A DNA stretch of 64,000 nucleotides from Myxocyprinus asiaticus (GCF_019703515.2 NC_059346.1:54673501-54737500); one strand, 5' to 3'; counted from the stretch's first letter, positions 44,953-63,210 are shown. A program made the numbers and translations. The notes: generated by a model from the sequence alone, not told the origin.

Positions 44953-47900
44953 CTATGAGATTTGCTTGGCCAGGTCCTTGATCAAGGATGACTTCAATTG
45001 AGAAATGGTGGCAATCTTCATCTGCTTCTGACTGGAGTATTTGTTCTTCACAGCCTGCAGAAGAGAAGTTCATTGGAGTCATAAGGCAAAAATGAAACAT
45101 GGACATTTAGAAAAACTCAAGCTATTTGAACAAAGTATAGGCCAGTGAAGCATCAGGCCCAGTCCACTCACCAGGTGCTTTGAAAGTCCCTCATTGACCC
45201 TCACAACATTCTTAGCAATATGCCGCATCACAGGAACCAGCTCATCTTCGGTGTAGCCCATATAGTGCTGGAGAGTAGGGGTCTGCAATGTGCCAAAATG
45301 TAGGATGTTAGATGACTAACAAATTGAAGTAAACCCTTGACAAAGCAAAGCACTCACCCATTCTCCACAGTTGAAGACCTTTAGAGTGAGGGCATAAGCT
45401 GCACTAGCCATTTGGGATGGAGGAAAGTGGACCATGTCATAGTCAACCATGGTGAGCTCCAGGAAGTATTTGGCCAAAGTGTGATACTCAGCAGTAACCT
45501 GCAAAGCATCGACATTAGTATTAACACCAAAAGCACATGTCCTAAACAAGCCTTGTAGAATGAGGGGATGTTAGTAGTTTACATCTCCAATCTTTGAAGC
45601 CCTCCTGAGGAACTGTAGGGGCATAGGTCTTCCAATGCTGAAGTCGAGAACCCTCAAGACCTTCATCTCCATCTCACGGATCTGAGCGGTGGTGTAGGCA
45701 CGGTCTGTTACAAATGCAAAGTCTGCAATCTCAGGTGGGTACATCTCTTCGTACTTCGAGGCGATGAACATGGCCGTTACACCAATCAGCTGGAGCTGCT
45801 TCTTGGGAACTGGATGATCCTGATGGGAGAAAAGTGGCTGCCCATTAGAAGCCAACTCATGTTGATGAGTATTAGGAAAGACCTCAATCTGCAAGGAACT
45901 CACCTGAAGGAAGCGATCAATGATTGCAACTGTCATGTACATGGTCTCCTGCAGCAGCCTAAACTTAATTTGGACCTGGATGAGCCAGTCAATAAGAATA
46001 GCACGCATATTTCCTGTGACCTCTCTTCCATCAAGGTATCTTGGCCTAACAGCTTGCTCAGCCTATTGGAGACAAATGCAGTAAAGAACTGTACCTTACC
46101 TAAAACCAGCATAAACTTAAAAAGGGCAGTTTTCCATGCAAACCTCAAGCTGACGAAGATACAGATAGATGTCCTTGACGTATTCACTGCAAAGCATGGG
46201 ATTATCATAGTCATCAGCATCCACATCCTTGATATTAAGCAGAACGTCAGAGAAAGCCTGACACAGATCATCTGAAGCACAGCCTGAGGTCTCCATGGGA
46301 ACAGGAGATGAGGGTTCCGATAAGATCTGATGACATAGAAATTAATCTTTGTAACAAAGCATCAGAATAGACCATTTCACAGCAGCAACACCTTGATCTT
46401 TGACAGAATGAAGACTGAAGGATAGACGTACAGACTCTTCAATGGGTTACACATTAGCATAAGAGTTTTAGATAGATTCTTTTGTTCCGCTCATGAAACT
46501 AGACAGTTTGTAGGAAACTGGATGAGATCTAGACTTCTTGCTAGCTTAGTACAGAGCATGTAATTGAAGAGGCAGTAAGTCCATCCCTCACGGTCTTATT
46601 TTCATTCCATCAAAGATGGAAATACTGAATAAGGTGTACTGCACGCACACTTAAAGACTCTGAATTGCATAAGATCCTTCAGATTAAACAGTACTGCAGT
46701 GGCCAAGGATAACCTTGCATTCAAATACCAAGCATTGGCAAACACTAACACCTTTAGGCAAAATATAGGTGAATATTCTACATTTAAAAAAAAAAGTTCT
46801 CTGGACCTACTGAAAGACTTCCTTCTTAGAAGGCAAATGCCAACAAGAGTGGCTTGTTGACAGTTCCCTCATCATATATATCAGCCTATTAATCAGCCAG
46901 GGGTGATACTGGTATTTAAAAAAAAAAAAAACCTAGTCTACTTAATCTTGCTTCTACATGCTGTAATCTCACCTCAGTAGGTCCTCACAAACCAAGTGAA
47001 TGGTGGCCAGAACTGATGGTCTAAAGAGCACAAGGGAAGCACAAATAAACCCACACAACTCCAGTTGTTTAAATCTATATCGTCAGAAGCGACTATGATA
47101 GGTGTAGGGAAGCAGATCGATATTTAAGCCCTTTACCATAAATCACCACTTCCACATGCTTTTGTCTGTCAATTCACATTCCATGTGCACTTTCACTAAT
47201 GTCATCTCCCTGCCCTGTAGGTGGAAAGGATTTGTGCAGTGTCTCACCCACACCCATCTAGTCACTTCAGAAGACATGGATTTAATCACTGGATTCATAT
47301 GGATTACTTTGAAGCTCGATGCACATGAAAAGTTCTGGTGACCATTCACTTGCATTGTATGGACCTAGAGCTGAAATACTCTTCTAAACCTTCATTTGTG
47401 TTCAGCAGAAAGTCATATACATGTAGGATGGCATGAGCAAAGGGCGTTTCATTTCTGTGGTACTATGATTCTTCTCTTGTGAGGCAGCACCTCTGGTCAA
47501 GGCAGCCTAGCTTTTGCTGCATTTTCGTTTTGTTTATGCATCTCTGAAGCTCACCTGAACTTCATTCTGAAGTTTAGTCGACTCCTTTTTGGGCTGCTCA
47601 ACTACAGGTGCCTTCTCAGCCACGACCTCAGCGTTGGGTGCAGCCTTCACATCCTTTTGTGCAGAAAGAGGTTAAAATTGGTGTAAAGAGCAAACAAAAC
47701 CCTGAAGGAGCACTGACTGAAAAGGGGAGAGAAAGAAAAAAAAAAAAAAAAAAACCCCCCATTACCTTCTTCCTCAAAGCCTGTCGCGTCTGTGGATTGT
47801 TGCCGATCTCCCCCAGAGCGGCCCGCGGCCTCAGTGCGGGCATTTTGTTCGCTACAACTGCCTTCCCGGGCAGAGCGGTCTGATTCTCGCTGCTGGCCAG

Positions 47901-48378
47901 ACGGGTGGTCTGAACAAACACAAAGCATTCAAGTTGAGAATTAAATAAAGCAGGAGAACTGTTCGGGAGGGGAAATTGACGTATATAAACACCTGCATAA
48001 ACAACGACGCCATTTGTGCACGGGCAAACTAGAGTTTAAAGATTATGCGTTGTAGAAATAGATAAGGGAGTATCACAAGCAACAAATGAGTACTACATAA
48101 TCGGCGTGACCCACGAGTTTCAGTTTTTAAACGAATGGGTGCGCTTCATAATTGCACAAATTCAAGAACAAGAAAGTAAAAATAGCACGCTAATAAAACT
48201 CAGCCTTGAGTGAAGTGCGAGAGAAGGAAGTTACCATTCTATACTGAAACGAAGCCAACAAAAAGGCTCAGTTGCATCGTCGTGAAAGTATAACAAATGC
48301 ATCATATTTTCGGTTCTCTTCCATCAGTAGGTAAACATAAAATGCATTAAAACTCACCCTTGTAACACGGAGAGCCAT
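44953..48378 (-). CDS. ccnb1: Cyclin B1, nine exons, complete
   Basis: Regulatory subunit of Cdk1 that drives entry into mitosis and is destroyed by the APC/C in anaphase. Exons (minus): 48378-48358, 47909-47766, 47653-47555, 46326-46144, 46062-45904, 45819-45583, 45498-45358, 45282-45172, 45054-44953. All junctions are GT/AG in phase 0 and join to 398 codons, the usual fish length. Residues 36-44, RAALGEIGN, form the destruction box (R-x-x-L-x-x-I-x-N). The cyclin box begins near residue 165 with [20 protein letters not shown], followed by [14 protein letters not shown] and [19 protein letters not shown]. The C-terminal fold holds [17 protein letters not shown]. Exon 1 codes only MALRVTR. 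Intron 3 carries two MITE copies and intron 2 an A/C homopolymer. Upstream on the same strand is slc30a5, as in mammals. Cyclin B2 is excluded by this neighbour and the sequence pattern. Confidence 0.96.
46560..46650. repeat. MITE right-end fragment in ccnb1 intron 3
   Basis: GTAAGTCCATCCCTCACGGTC, then ATTTTCATTCCATCAAAGATGG and ACTGAATAAGGTGTACTGC match the right arm of the MITE at 1862-2160. Confidence 0.55.
46970..47440. repeat. Palindromic MITE in ccnb1 intron 3
   Basis: Left arm: GTAGGTCCTCACAAACCAAG, GAATGGTGGCCAGAACT, ACTCCAGTTGTTTAAATC, CAGAAGCGACTATGATAGGT and CCATAAATCACCACTTCCAC. Right arm is the inverse: CTCACCCACACCCATC, TCAGAAGACATGGATTTAAT, GGTGACCATTCACTTGCATT, GTATGGACCTAGAGCTGAAA, GTAGGATGGCATGAGC. 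It matches 48866-49541. The arms could fold as a hairpin of roughly 200 bp in the ccnb1 pre-mRNA. Confidence 0.7.
47740..47760. repeat. Poly-A then poly-C tract in ccnb1 intron 2
   Basis: A run of A followed by CCCCCC lies directly beside the exon 2 donor (47765-47764). On the transcribed strand this reads GTAATGGGGGG then poly-T. Open frames running through it are intron read-through. Confidence 0.85.
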
Positions 48379-48467
48379 TGTTATAGAAGCTTATTGCTGT
48401 GACTCGATGAACAAACTGGCTGACTGTACTCAAGCGAACACGATATAACACGACTTCTGCTCTTGGG

Positions 48468-48581
48468 TTTAAATTGTCGCTCTTTCGAATGTGATTCGCT
48501 GTGGTTCGAAAAACATTGCGATCTGATTGGCCCAGCCGCACCTGATTTCAATGCGTTCCCAGGGCAACTGATGAGCACGTG
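48468..48581 (-). promoter_or_regulatory. ccnb1 promoter: CCAAT box, CHR-like elements, E-box
   Basis: Upstream of the ATG at 48378: TTTAAA (48468-48473) and two TTCGAA (48484-48489, 48505-48510) are forms reported for cell-cycle homology region (CHR) elements. CCAAT reads from 48530 to 48526 on the minus strand (GGGCCAATCAG) and CACGTG lies at 48576-48581. CCAAT box (NF-Y) plus CHR (MuvB/DREAM) is the known arrangement of G2/M genes including cyclin B1. The motifs are seen; their use is inferred. No canonical TATA box is visible. Confidence 0.6.
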
Positions 48582-48865
48582 ACGCCAGGGGGCGGGGACA
48601 AGAATTGAACGTGTTCTTCTTGTATTGTACTATGGTGTCGGGTGCGTTCACTGCCATCGTCCGCAGTGGAGTGTGTGGAAATATACTATCCATAATTCTC
48701 CAAAAACTGTTCTTTTATAGTTCTTCATTTTCAGTAATATTACTCACGTTGCGCGAGCCCAAGTTATGTTTCTCATCACAGTGCACATGCAAACTTAGTA
48801 GTTTTAAAGTCTTATAACTACTTCAGTAACAGTAACTGTAGCCTACTTTTACTTACTACTAACTC

Positions 48866-49541
48866 TTAAAGGTATAGTTCACCCAAAATTAAAATTCTCT
48901 CATCATTTACTCACCCTCATGCCATCCCAGATGAGTATGACTTTCTCTCTTCTGCAGAATAGAAACGGAGACATTTTAGAAGAATATTTCAGCTCTGTAG
49001 GTCCTTACAATGAAAGTGAATGGTGACCAGAACTTTGAAGGTCCATAAAGCCAGCATAAAAGTAATGCACATGGCTCCAGTGGTTAAATCCATATCTTCA
49101 GAAGCGATATGATAGGTGTGGGTGAGAAAAAGTTCAATATTTAAGTCATTTTTACCATAAATCTCCACATTCACTTTCAGATTCTTCTTTTGTTTTTTGG
49201 CGATTTGCATTCTTCGTGCATATCGCCACCTACCGGTCAAATGTGGAGATTTATAGTAAAAAAGAACTTAAATATTGATCTGTTTCTCACCAACATCTAT
49301 GATATTGCTTCTGAAAACATGGATTTAACCACTGGAGTCTTATGGATTACTTTTATGCTGCCTTTATGTGCTTTTTGGAGCTTCAAAATTTAGGTACTCA
49401 TTTGATACCTACAGAGCTCAGTTATTCTTCTAAAATTCTTTGTTTGTGTTCAGATGAAGAAAGAAAGCCATACACATCTGGGATGGCATGAGGGTGAGTA
49501 AATTATGAGAATTTTCTTTTTTGAGTGAACTATGCCTTTAA
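48866..49541. repeat. Complete palindromic MITE, TTAA ends
   Basis: Ends TTAAAGGTATAGTTCACCC and GAGTGAACTATGCCTTTAA are inverted, outermost TTAA. Nearly the whole 676 bp is two inverted arms (48866-49185 and 49215-49541) around a short loop. Paired words include GATGGCATGAGGGTGAGTAA with its inverse, CTCCAGTGGTTAAATCCATA with its inverse, and ATTTATAGTAAAAA with its inverse. Other copies: 44010-44440, 46970-47440, and half copies near 55130-55297. It lies just upstream of the ccnb1 promoter. Confidence 0.8.
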
Positions 49542-50170
49542 CATTTTTTTTTTTTCCAAAGATATGAACACATCTAAATTGTACATACCCCTTTATAGTG
49601 TTTTATAGCCTGATACTTTTGTTTCCATTTGCTCCTACTTATTTAGGGTACAACGGGGCAAAAGGCACACCTTAAGGAAAATTTGCTTCTTTTTTTTTTG
49701 GATCACAAAGTGTCTCAAGAAATACATTTTATTTTTATTGAATATTGATGGAGCAACATAATTTGAGTGAAATTAAATAACAACAGAAGGCTGTTTTGAA
49801 TACAATTAGTTTAAAAAAAAAAAAAAAGGTGGCAAGGGAGGGGGGTTATAGTGATATAGTGTACATACCGGGCAATAGTTATAGGGAACAATTTGCCAAC
49901 TTATGTAAATACTTCTGAGACAACAAGATGCTTTTTTTAAGTAGCAAATTAAGATGCTTATTCAAAATAACCACTTCAGAAAAATGTGCACAATTTCCTG
50001 TTCATTTCAATCACATTTGGCATTTTATAACATCTCAAGTATTCTATAAACAAATTAATCTCCATTGTGATTGAAGCAGTCAATGTGAGCCCACTTTGAA
50101 TTTTTTTTAATAACAAATCTATTCCCCCACTTAAGAAAAACAATGTGTTTTATAGAGGCTTTTAGCCCCT

Positions 50171-50175
<5 letters not shown>

Positions 50176-50220
<45 letters not shown>
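50176..50220. repeat. (TA)n microsatellite
   Basis: A pure alternating TA run of about 45 bp. Confidence 0.95.
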
Positions 50221-50226
<6 letters not shown>

Positions 50227-50437
50227 TATTAGATCAGATTGCCTCAAAATCAACCTTTAGACACCACACACAAAGATCACATGGAAGAGGAAAAAAATTG
50301 CAGTTCATAGTGTCAAACAGATGTTTAGGAAAGTGCTGTGGTAGTTTTTGATGCTATTTAGTGTTTTGGGAGAAAATAAAATCAAAGTAGCCTTTTCCCC
50401 CATTGTATCCTACTACTTATTCTTTATCTAATTTATT

Positions 50438-50668
50438 GGTAACAATTTACAATAAGGTTCCATTGATTAACATTAGTTAATGCATTAGTTATCATGAACT
50501 AACAATGAACAATATATTTTTACAGCATTTATTAATCTTTGTTAATGTTAATCAAAATAGAATTGTTCATTGTTAGTTTAGGATTAATAAATGCTGTAAA
50601 AGTATTGTTTAATGTTAGTTCATGTTAACTTAAGTTTACTAATGTTAACCTTATTGTAAAGTGTTACA
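50438..50668. repeat. MITE with AATTTACAATAAGGTT ends
   Basis: AACAATTTACAATAAGGTTC at the left; AACCTTATTGTAAAGTGTTA at the right. The interior is a near-palindrome of ATTAACATTAGTTAATGC-type words. Same family as the two tandem units at 34098-34615. Confidence 0.75.
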
Positions 50669-51231
50669 AATTTATTCTATATAAAAACTACTTTCTACTG
50701 TGTGATTGTAGAATAATGCATTTCACTCTCAGCAAGTACTGCTATTTTTGTTATTGCACATTTAACATATAAAATTGACTTCACTGTTTCCACAGTCCCA
50801 CTATAAAAAAAAAACAAACTCTTCTGACCGATTAGTTTGAAATGTATCCCAATATGAATCATCATGCTCATCATATATATCCCAGAGGCCCCTAAAATGA
50901 ACAAATTCTGTGTACATTATTATTATTGAATAAATTGATTGGTGGTTTGAGAAATGTATTCGATGTGTAAGCTCTTACTCCTCCAAGGTATTATAAATAC
51001 TGAATAATTGATGTGTGATGTCATATGAACTCCTGTACAAGTACTATACTATATCCTATACTATACTATCCTACCTGGACTAGTACTGAGATCTTGCTTA
51101 AAATATGCTTTTAATGTGTTTATAATACATCACTGACAACAACCAGACAGAGCCTGCTGTACTTAAAATGTTTTTTTTTTTTTTTTAGTTTTTAATAAAA
51201 ATGAAGGGATTAAAATTACATCTTAAATGTC

Positions 51232-51237
51232 TTTATT
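51232..51237 (-). other. Poly(A) signal of slc30a5
   Basis: AATAAA on the minus strand (in AAGAAATAAAGACATT), 32 nt after the stop codon, implying a very short 3' UTR if used. ATTTAAGATG and T-rich DNA follow. Confidence 0.55.
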
Positions 51238-51268
51238 TCTTTATATTTAAATTTGTTAAAACAACAGT

Positions 51269-57480
<6,212 letters not shown>

Positions 57481-58105
57481 AGACCTCTCAGGTAAAAGTA
57501 GAGGAGGTGGTGTATGTTTTATGATCAACAAATCCTGGTGTGATCAGAGGAACGTACATTCTATCAAGTCTTTCTGCTCTCCTGAACTGGAATTTCTCAT
57601 GCTTCTGTGTCGACCATTCTGGCTACCGAGGGAATTCACAGCGGTCATTATCACTGCTGTGTACATCCCACCACAAGCCGACACAGACCGGGCACTCAAG
57701 GAACTGTATGGGATTATAAGTGAGCAGGAAACCGTGCACCCTGAGGCTGCGTTCATTGTGACCGGGGACTTTAATAAAGCCAGTTTCAAATCAGTCACAC
57801 CAAAATACCACCAGCACATTAGTTTCAACACACGAGGGGACCGGGTTTTGGACCATTGCTACTCTCCCTTCCGGGATGGCTACAGATCCCTCCCCTGCCC
57901 ACCATTTGGCAAATCGGACCACTCTTCCATTCTGCTTCTGCCCGCTTACAGGCAGAAATTGAAACAGGAAGCACCCACTCTCAGGACAATCCAGTACTGG
58001 TCGGACCAATCAGATTCTACGCTACAAGACTGTTTTGATCACATGGACTGGGAGATGTTCCGGTCCGCCTCTGATGATGACATCGAGCTTTACGCTGATA
58101 GCGTA

Positions 58106-58122
58106 ATGTGTTTCATCAGAAT
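58106..58122 (+). repeat. Target-site duplication, left copy
   Basis: ATGTGTTTCATCAGAAT, within the L2 endonuclease-RT linker, directly before the L1 5' end CCGGGGCTCC. Identical to 63335-63351. Confidence 0.95.
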
Positions 58123-58343
58123 CCGGGGCTCCAAGATGACACCGTGGAAAGTCGTGGTTCTCTAAGCTGAGAAACAAATCGGGTATTTCTCACAAATGGA
58201 CATGTAAATTCCATAAAGTTGCTAGCTACTATTGATAGATTGCTTATAGTTGCCGAATTTGAATAAATATTGACGTTGGTAGTGCAACAAGACAATATTA
58301 AATTACGAAATCAGAATCAGTTTCACTGTACAATTCAGAAAAA

Positions 58344-59224
58344 TGGCTGAGGATCTTGGCGCAGAGATGGAGGTCAATACTTTAAAAGAGAGAGAAGTTT
58401 TAACGAAACTCACTCTTATGCATGTAAAGTAAAAAGCGGAGGAAGTTGTGATTCTTGTCCGAACACGCCAAAAAAAAAAAAAAAAAAAAAAATCAACCTC
58501 CCAAAAGACATAAAAATGTCGTTGACTCCTCTGCCAAACAAAGTGAACTTTCTTTGAGTGATGTGCAGGAGAATATCATCCAAATTCTCTCTGAGAAAAT
58601 CAACGAGCGATCCGACCAGCTTGAAAGAATGGTTAAAGAGAATTCTTCCAACATTGAAGCTTTGGGCAAATCTCTTACCTCAGTGCATGATGATGTAATG
58701 GTTCTGCAGAAAGAAAACGAAATGCTAAAAAATGCAAATGCTTTCCTGGAAAAAAAGGTCAAGGAAATGAACACGAAAATTCATGACCAGGAACGTTAAA
58801 GCCGCAGATGGTGCCTGCGTTTGTATGGACTGTCCGAACAAACTAATGAAAACGTGAAAATGAGAGTCATGGAAGTATGCAAAGCGGTGGTTTCGGACGC
58901 GGACAAACCTGTGGTAGCAGATGGTCTGGATGTTGCACACCGGCTGGGTAGACTTAAAACTTCGGATGATGGCAGAAGAGTGAAACCAAGACCGGTGATC
59001 ATGAGATTCGTTTCCCGTACAGCCAGAGATTTAATCTGGAAAAATTCAAAAACGAGTATCTGACCACCAAGGGGCTGCGATTTAAGGAGGACTTGACTGC
59101 TTTCGACATAGAAGCAAGGAATCGTCTTTGGCCGACTTTGGAGAAAGCAAGGAAAGAAGGCAAAAATGCATACTTCAGTGGAGTGAGGGCCTTCGTTGAT
59201 GGTAAAGAGATTCGTCTTGAATAA
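58344..59224 (+). pseudogene. L1-type ORF1 (coiled-coil RNA-binding protein), broken
   Basis: Opens MAEDLGAEMEVNTLK and meets TAA at 58431-58433; the poly-A tract at 58470-58490 then shifts the frame. The main frame holds a coiled coil (LSDVQENIIQILSEKINERS through LQKENEMLKNANAFLEKKVK), TAA at 58797-58799 in place of a sense codon, then an RRM-like part (LRLYGLSEQTNENVKMRVME, DVAHRLGR, RPVIMRFVSRTARDLIW). A one-base shift near 59047 leads into the C-terminal domain LTTKGLRFKEDLTAFDIEAR, ending FVDGKEIRLE. The order matches the L1 ORF1 protein, an RNA chaperone of the LINE particle. Confidence 0.8.
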
Positions 59225-59494
59225 GGCAACGGAACTACCTAGACTTATGATCGTCTTGTTGCAGTCTGCAATTGGCGGTATCTTGTAAGATAGGTTGATC
59301 TTTGTTTGGGAAAGAAAAGAAGAAATGTATGCTTTTGGGTTCTAAATCTGGTGGTTATAGGAAGGGGCTCTTTAATCTTTTCTTTCCTTAATGTTTGCAA
59401 CTGTGAAAATTTTTGCCTAACATTTGTGAGAATCCCATTATGTAAAGTTTAAAGTTTAGGATTATATTTACTCTTGTGCTTCTTTAAGTAATCG

Positions 59495-62400
59495 TTGAAC
59501 GTTATGTCTCTTTCTTTATTTTCTATCAATGCCAGAGGTATTCGTGATCTCCTGAAGAGAAAAGCTTTATTTTTGTATTGCAAAGGGAAAAGTGTCGATT
59601 TTTGTTTAATTCAGGAAATGCACGCATGTTCCTCAGATGCTGTGTTTTGGAAAAATCAGTGGGGAAAAGAGATTTGGTTGTCATTTGGCAGCAACCGCTC
59701 GGCGGGGGTCGCTATTTTACAAGATAGATTTACAGGGCAAATACTAAATTTCGAAAAAGATGATTGTGGTAGATGGATATTGCTTGTGTTAGATAAGGAT
59801 AATGAACAATTTGTAGTAGTCAATTGTTATGCCACTAATAATAAAGTGAACAATGATATATTTTTTTCAAATATTGAATCAAGGATTCAGCATTTCATTT
59901 CCCTATATCCTTCAGCTAAAGTTATTTGGGGAGGAGATTTCAATACTGTGTTTGATGAAACCATTGATAGATGGCCTCCTAAAACTAGACTGGGCCCTTC
60001 TAGCGAACTGGATAATGTATGTTTAAGATTGGGTCTTACTGATGTGTGGCGATGTAAGAATCCAGACAGGGAAGAATATACATGGAGTAATAAGGACTCA
60101 TCTCTTCATTCTCGTATCGACTATTGGTTAGTGTTTAATGATTTCACAAATAATGTAACCTCTGTATTGATATAACCTTGCATAATGACGGATCATAAAG
60201 GAGTATTTATAAAAATAAATGTGGTACAAGAACAATCAGTCAAAAAACATAGCAGCTATTGGAAATTAAATAACAAACTGCTTGAAAATGAATGTTTAAA
60301 GGAAAAAATTAAAGATATTATTAAAAAATATAGAACAATTGCAGATTTAGAAAAATCACATGGAAAGAATTGGGAATTAATGAAGTTTGATATTAGAACG
60401 GCATTTATTAATCAAGGAACATCGGAAACAAAAAATATTAAGGAAAAATCAATTATTGGAGATATTTTTAATTTGTGTAACAAGAAAAAGGAATCTTTGA
60501 CTAATTGTGAGTTACAAAAATTGGATTTATTGCAAATTGAATTAGATAAGATCTATGAGGATAAAGCAAGAGGAGCATTTATTAGAACTAGACTTAAATG
60601 GTTAGAAAAAGGGGGGAAAAAAAATAAAATATGTTTTTGGCCTCGAAAAAAGAAAATGTGATTTTGCCTCAATTTCAAAATTAATGATTAACAACAAATT
60701 AGTAGATAATTCCTCAGTTATTTCGAAATATGTTGCTCAGTTTTTTAGTAATTTGTATTCTCCCATATCAGCTACTTCCAACATTGATACTTTTTTTAAA
60801 TAGCTTGGTGAGTGATACCAAAAAATAGACCAGAACTTTCAGAATATTTGTGATAAACAAATAGACATTGAAGAGTTGAGAGAGTGCATAAACTTATTAA
60901 AGAATAACAAATCCCCAGGCAACGACGGGCTAACTGGTGATTTTAAGACTTTTTCCAAAGAACTTTCACCTTTTTTATTATTAGTATTTGTAGAAGCTAT
61001 ACAAAATGGTGAATTGCCTGTTTCTTTAAAACAAGGAGTTATAACACTGATTCCAAAACCTAATAAAGACAAGTTATTCAATGAAAATTGGAGGCCTATT
61101 AGTTTATTAAATAATGACAGTAAATTGTTTGCAATGATTTTTGCTAGAAGACTGAAGCAAGGTTTAGACAAAATAATTGATATAGAACAGTCTGGGTTTA
61201 TGCAAGGCCGTCATATCAGGAATAATATTAGACTAGTCTTAGATATGATTGATTATAATCACCTTATTGAGGATGACAGTTTTATTTTATTTATTGATTT
61301 CTATAAAGCATTTGATACGGTGATTCATGATTTTATTATTAAATTGTTTGGTTTTGGAGATATGTTTTTGAAAGCAGTTAAAACATTGTATAGTGGATGT
61401 AATAGTTCTGTCAAACTTGCTCATGGTACCTCACAAAGATTTGATATTCATTGTGGCATTAGGCAAGGATGCCCTCTCTCTCCTTTTTTATTTTTGTTAG
61501 TCACTCAGGTTTTAGCATCGCATATAAAAAGAAATCAATTTAATGGTATCACAGCTTTAGGTGTACAATTTAAACTTAGCCAGTTCACTGATGACACTGC
61601 AGTGTTTTTGAAAAACAAATTTGAAGTACCAAAAATAATTAGATATATTGAGGAATTCACTGGCGTTTCAGGCCTAAAAATGAATATAGATAAATCTGTA
61701 TTATTTCCCCTTAAAGACTGCTCCTCTTCAGAAATAGAGAACATTCCAGTTAAACATAAATTAACATATTTAAGTATAATAATTTGTAAAAATGAAAAAC
61801 AAAGGAGTCAATTAAATTTTGAACCAATTATTGAGAAAACTAAAAAGAAATTGAATTTGTGGTTAATGAGGGACATCTCATTATTTGGGAGGGTATTATT
61901 GTCAAAGGCGGAAGGTATATCTAGATCTGTCTATACGACATTATCGTTAGAGGTGCCTCCCAAGACTATTAAAGATTTAGATCAGATTCTTTATATCTTT
62001 ATTTAGAGGAAAAAAAACACATTATTTAAAAAAGGAGGTAATTTGTAATCCTAAAGAGCAAGGGGGACTGGAGGTCTTAGATTATAATACTCTCAATGAC
62101 ACTTTTAAAATTAAAAGGTTGATAGAGTTTATGAAGAATAGAGAAAGTCCTTGGAATGCATTTCCTAATTATATATTTAATACTCTTGGAGGCATAGACT
62201 TCTTGTTGAAATGTAATTTTTCTGTTTACAAAATTCCTGTTAAATTGGCCGGTTTTCACAGACAAGCCCTGTTAGCATGGAAATTGGTGTATAACCACAA
62301 TTTTTCACCCCACAACTATTTCATATGGAATAACAAGGACATATTATTTAAAAACAAATCTTTATTCTATCATACTTGGTTCAAGGAAGGTATACTTTTA

Positions 62401-63210
62401 GTAAGACAGTTAGTTAATTCCCATGGGTACTTGTTGTCATATACTGAATTTCTTCAGAAATTTCAATTACCAGTTAAACCAAGAGAATTTGCTATTGTTT
62501 TTGACGCAATTCCAAAGAGTGTGATGTTACTTTTGAAAAACTGTAACTCAGAAGAAATCAGCATGGTTAATCTTTGTGGAAACATTTTCATTGAAAATGC
62601 TGATGTTTTAAAACAACAGTGCAGCAATAAGATTATAAGGAATGCTCTTTGTTCTGTGTCCTTACCGGCAGCAAGATTTTGGTCTTCTTTATTCGGTAAT
62701 ATCTCTTGGGTTAAAGCATGGAAACTGCCAAATAAGTTTTGTATCAATAACAAAGTTAAGGAAGTGTCTTACAAAATACTTCATAGAATTTATCCTGCTA
62801 AGCATGTTTTGAAAAGATTTAAGCTTAATATTTCGTATTCCTGTGATTTTTGTGGTCAAGAAAAAGAAACTATTTTGCATCTTTTTTTTCATTGTCTTTA
62901 CTCAAGATTATTTTGGAAGGATTTGGAATTTTATATTAACAGAAAAATGGAGTGTATGATAGAAATTTGTATATTTGATGTACTTTTTTATACAGAAAAA
63001 GAAAATTTGAATTGTAAAGAACAACATATTATACATTTGTTTATTTTGTTAGGAAAATTCCATATACATAAAAAGAAGTGGGCTCAATGTAAACCAAATT
63101 TTGCACATTTTATAAATGACTTTAAATTATATGTAAATCTCTTGGAACAAACAAAAAACAAAAAAGCACTGAAAACATGTAATGCTCTGAAAGCATTGAA
63201 ATTTATGTAA
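59495..63210 (+). pseudogene. L1/Tx1 ORF2 (APE endonuclease, reverse transcriptase), broken
   Basis: The endonuclease (59495-60211) has SINARGI, LIQEM, VIWGGDFNTV, SRIDYWLVF and, after a TAA at 60173-60175, MTDHKGVF, so all catalytic motifs survive. A linker frame runs to 60661, then a shift. Reverse transcriptase (60876-62006) has GVITLIPKPNKDKLFNENWR, SGFMQGRHIRNNIR, FILFIDFYKAFDTV (motif A), GIRQGCPLSPFLF (motif B) and QFTDDTAVFL (motif C with FTDD at 61584-61595). After a stop at 62004-62006 and a shift, the C-terminal region (62119-63210) has SPWNAFPNYIFNTLGG and CDFCGQEKETILHLFFHC, a C-x2-C...H-x4-C zinc motif. Catalytic residues are kept but at least four breaks prevent expression. Confidence 0.88.

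Larger units (their letters stand above)
49542..51231. other. ccnb1-slc30a5 intergenic stretch
   Basis: Contains a TA microsatellite (50176-50220), a GTTAATGTTAG-type MITE (50438-50668) and poly-A/T tracts (49811-49826, 51171-51185). No gene is supported between the ccnb1 promoter and the slc30a5 3' end. Confidence 0.5.

Noticed and set aside
45814..46280. Plus- and minus-strand open frames overlapping ccnb1 exons 4-5
   Set aside because: Shadows of the coding exons; splice sites and cyclin motifs select the minus-strand exon frame.
47628..47928. Long minus-strand open frames across the exon 2/intron 2 border, with poly-F
   Set aside because: The reading past 47766 follows a GTAATG donor into a poly-T tract; only 47909-47766 is exon. 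The poly-phenylalanine is intron read-through.
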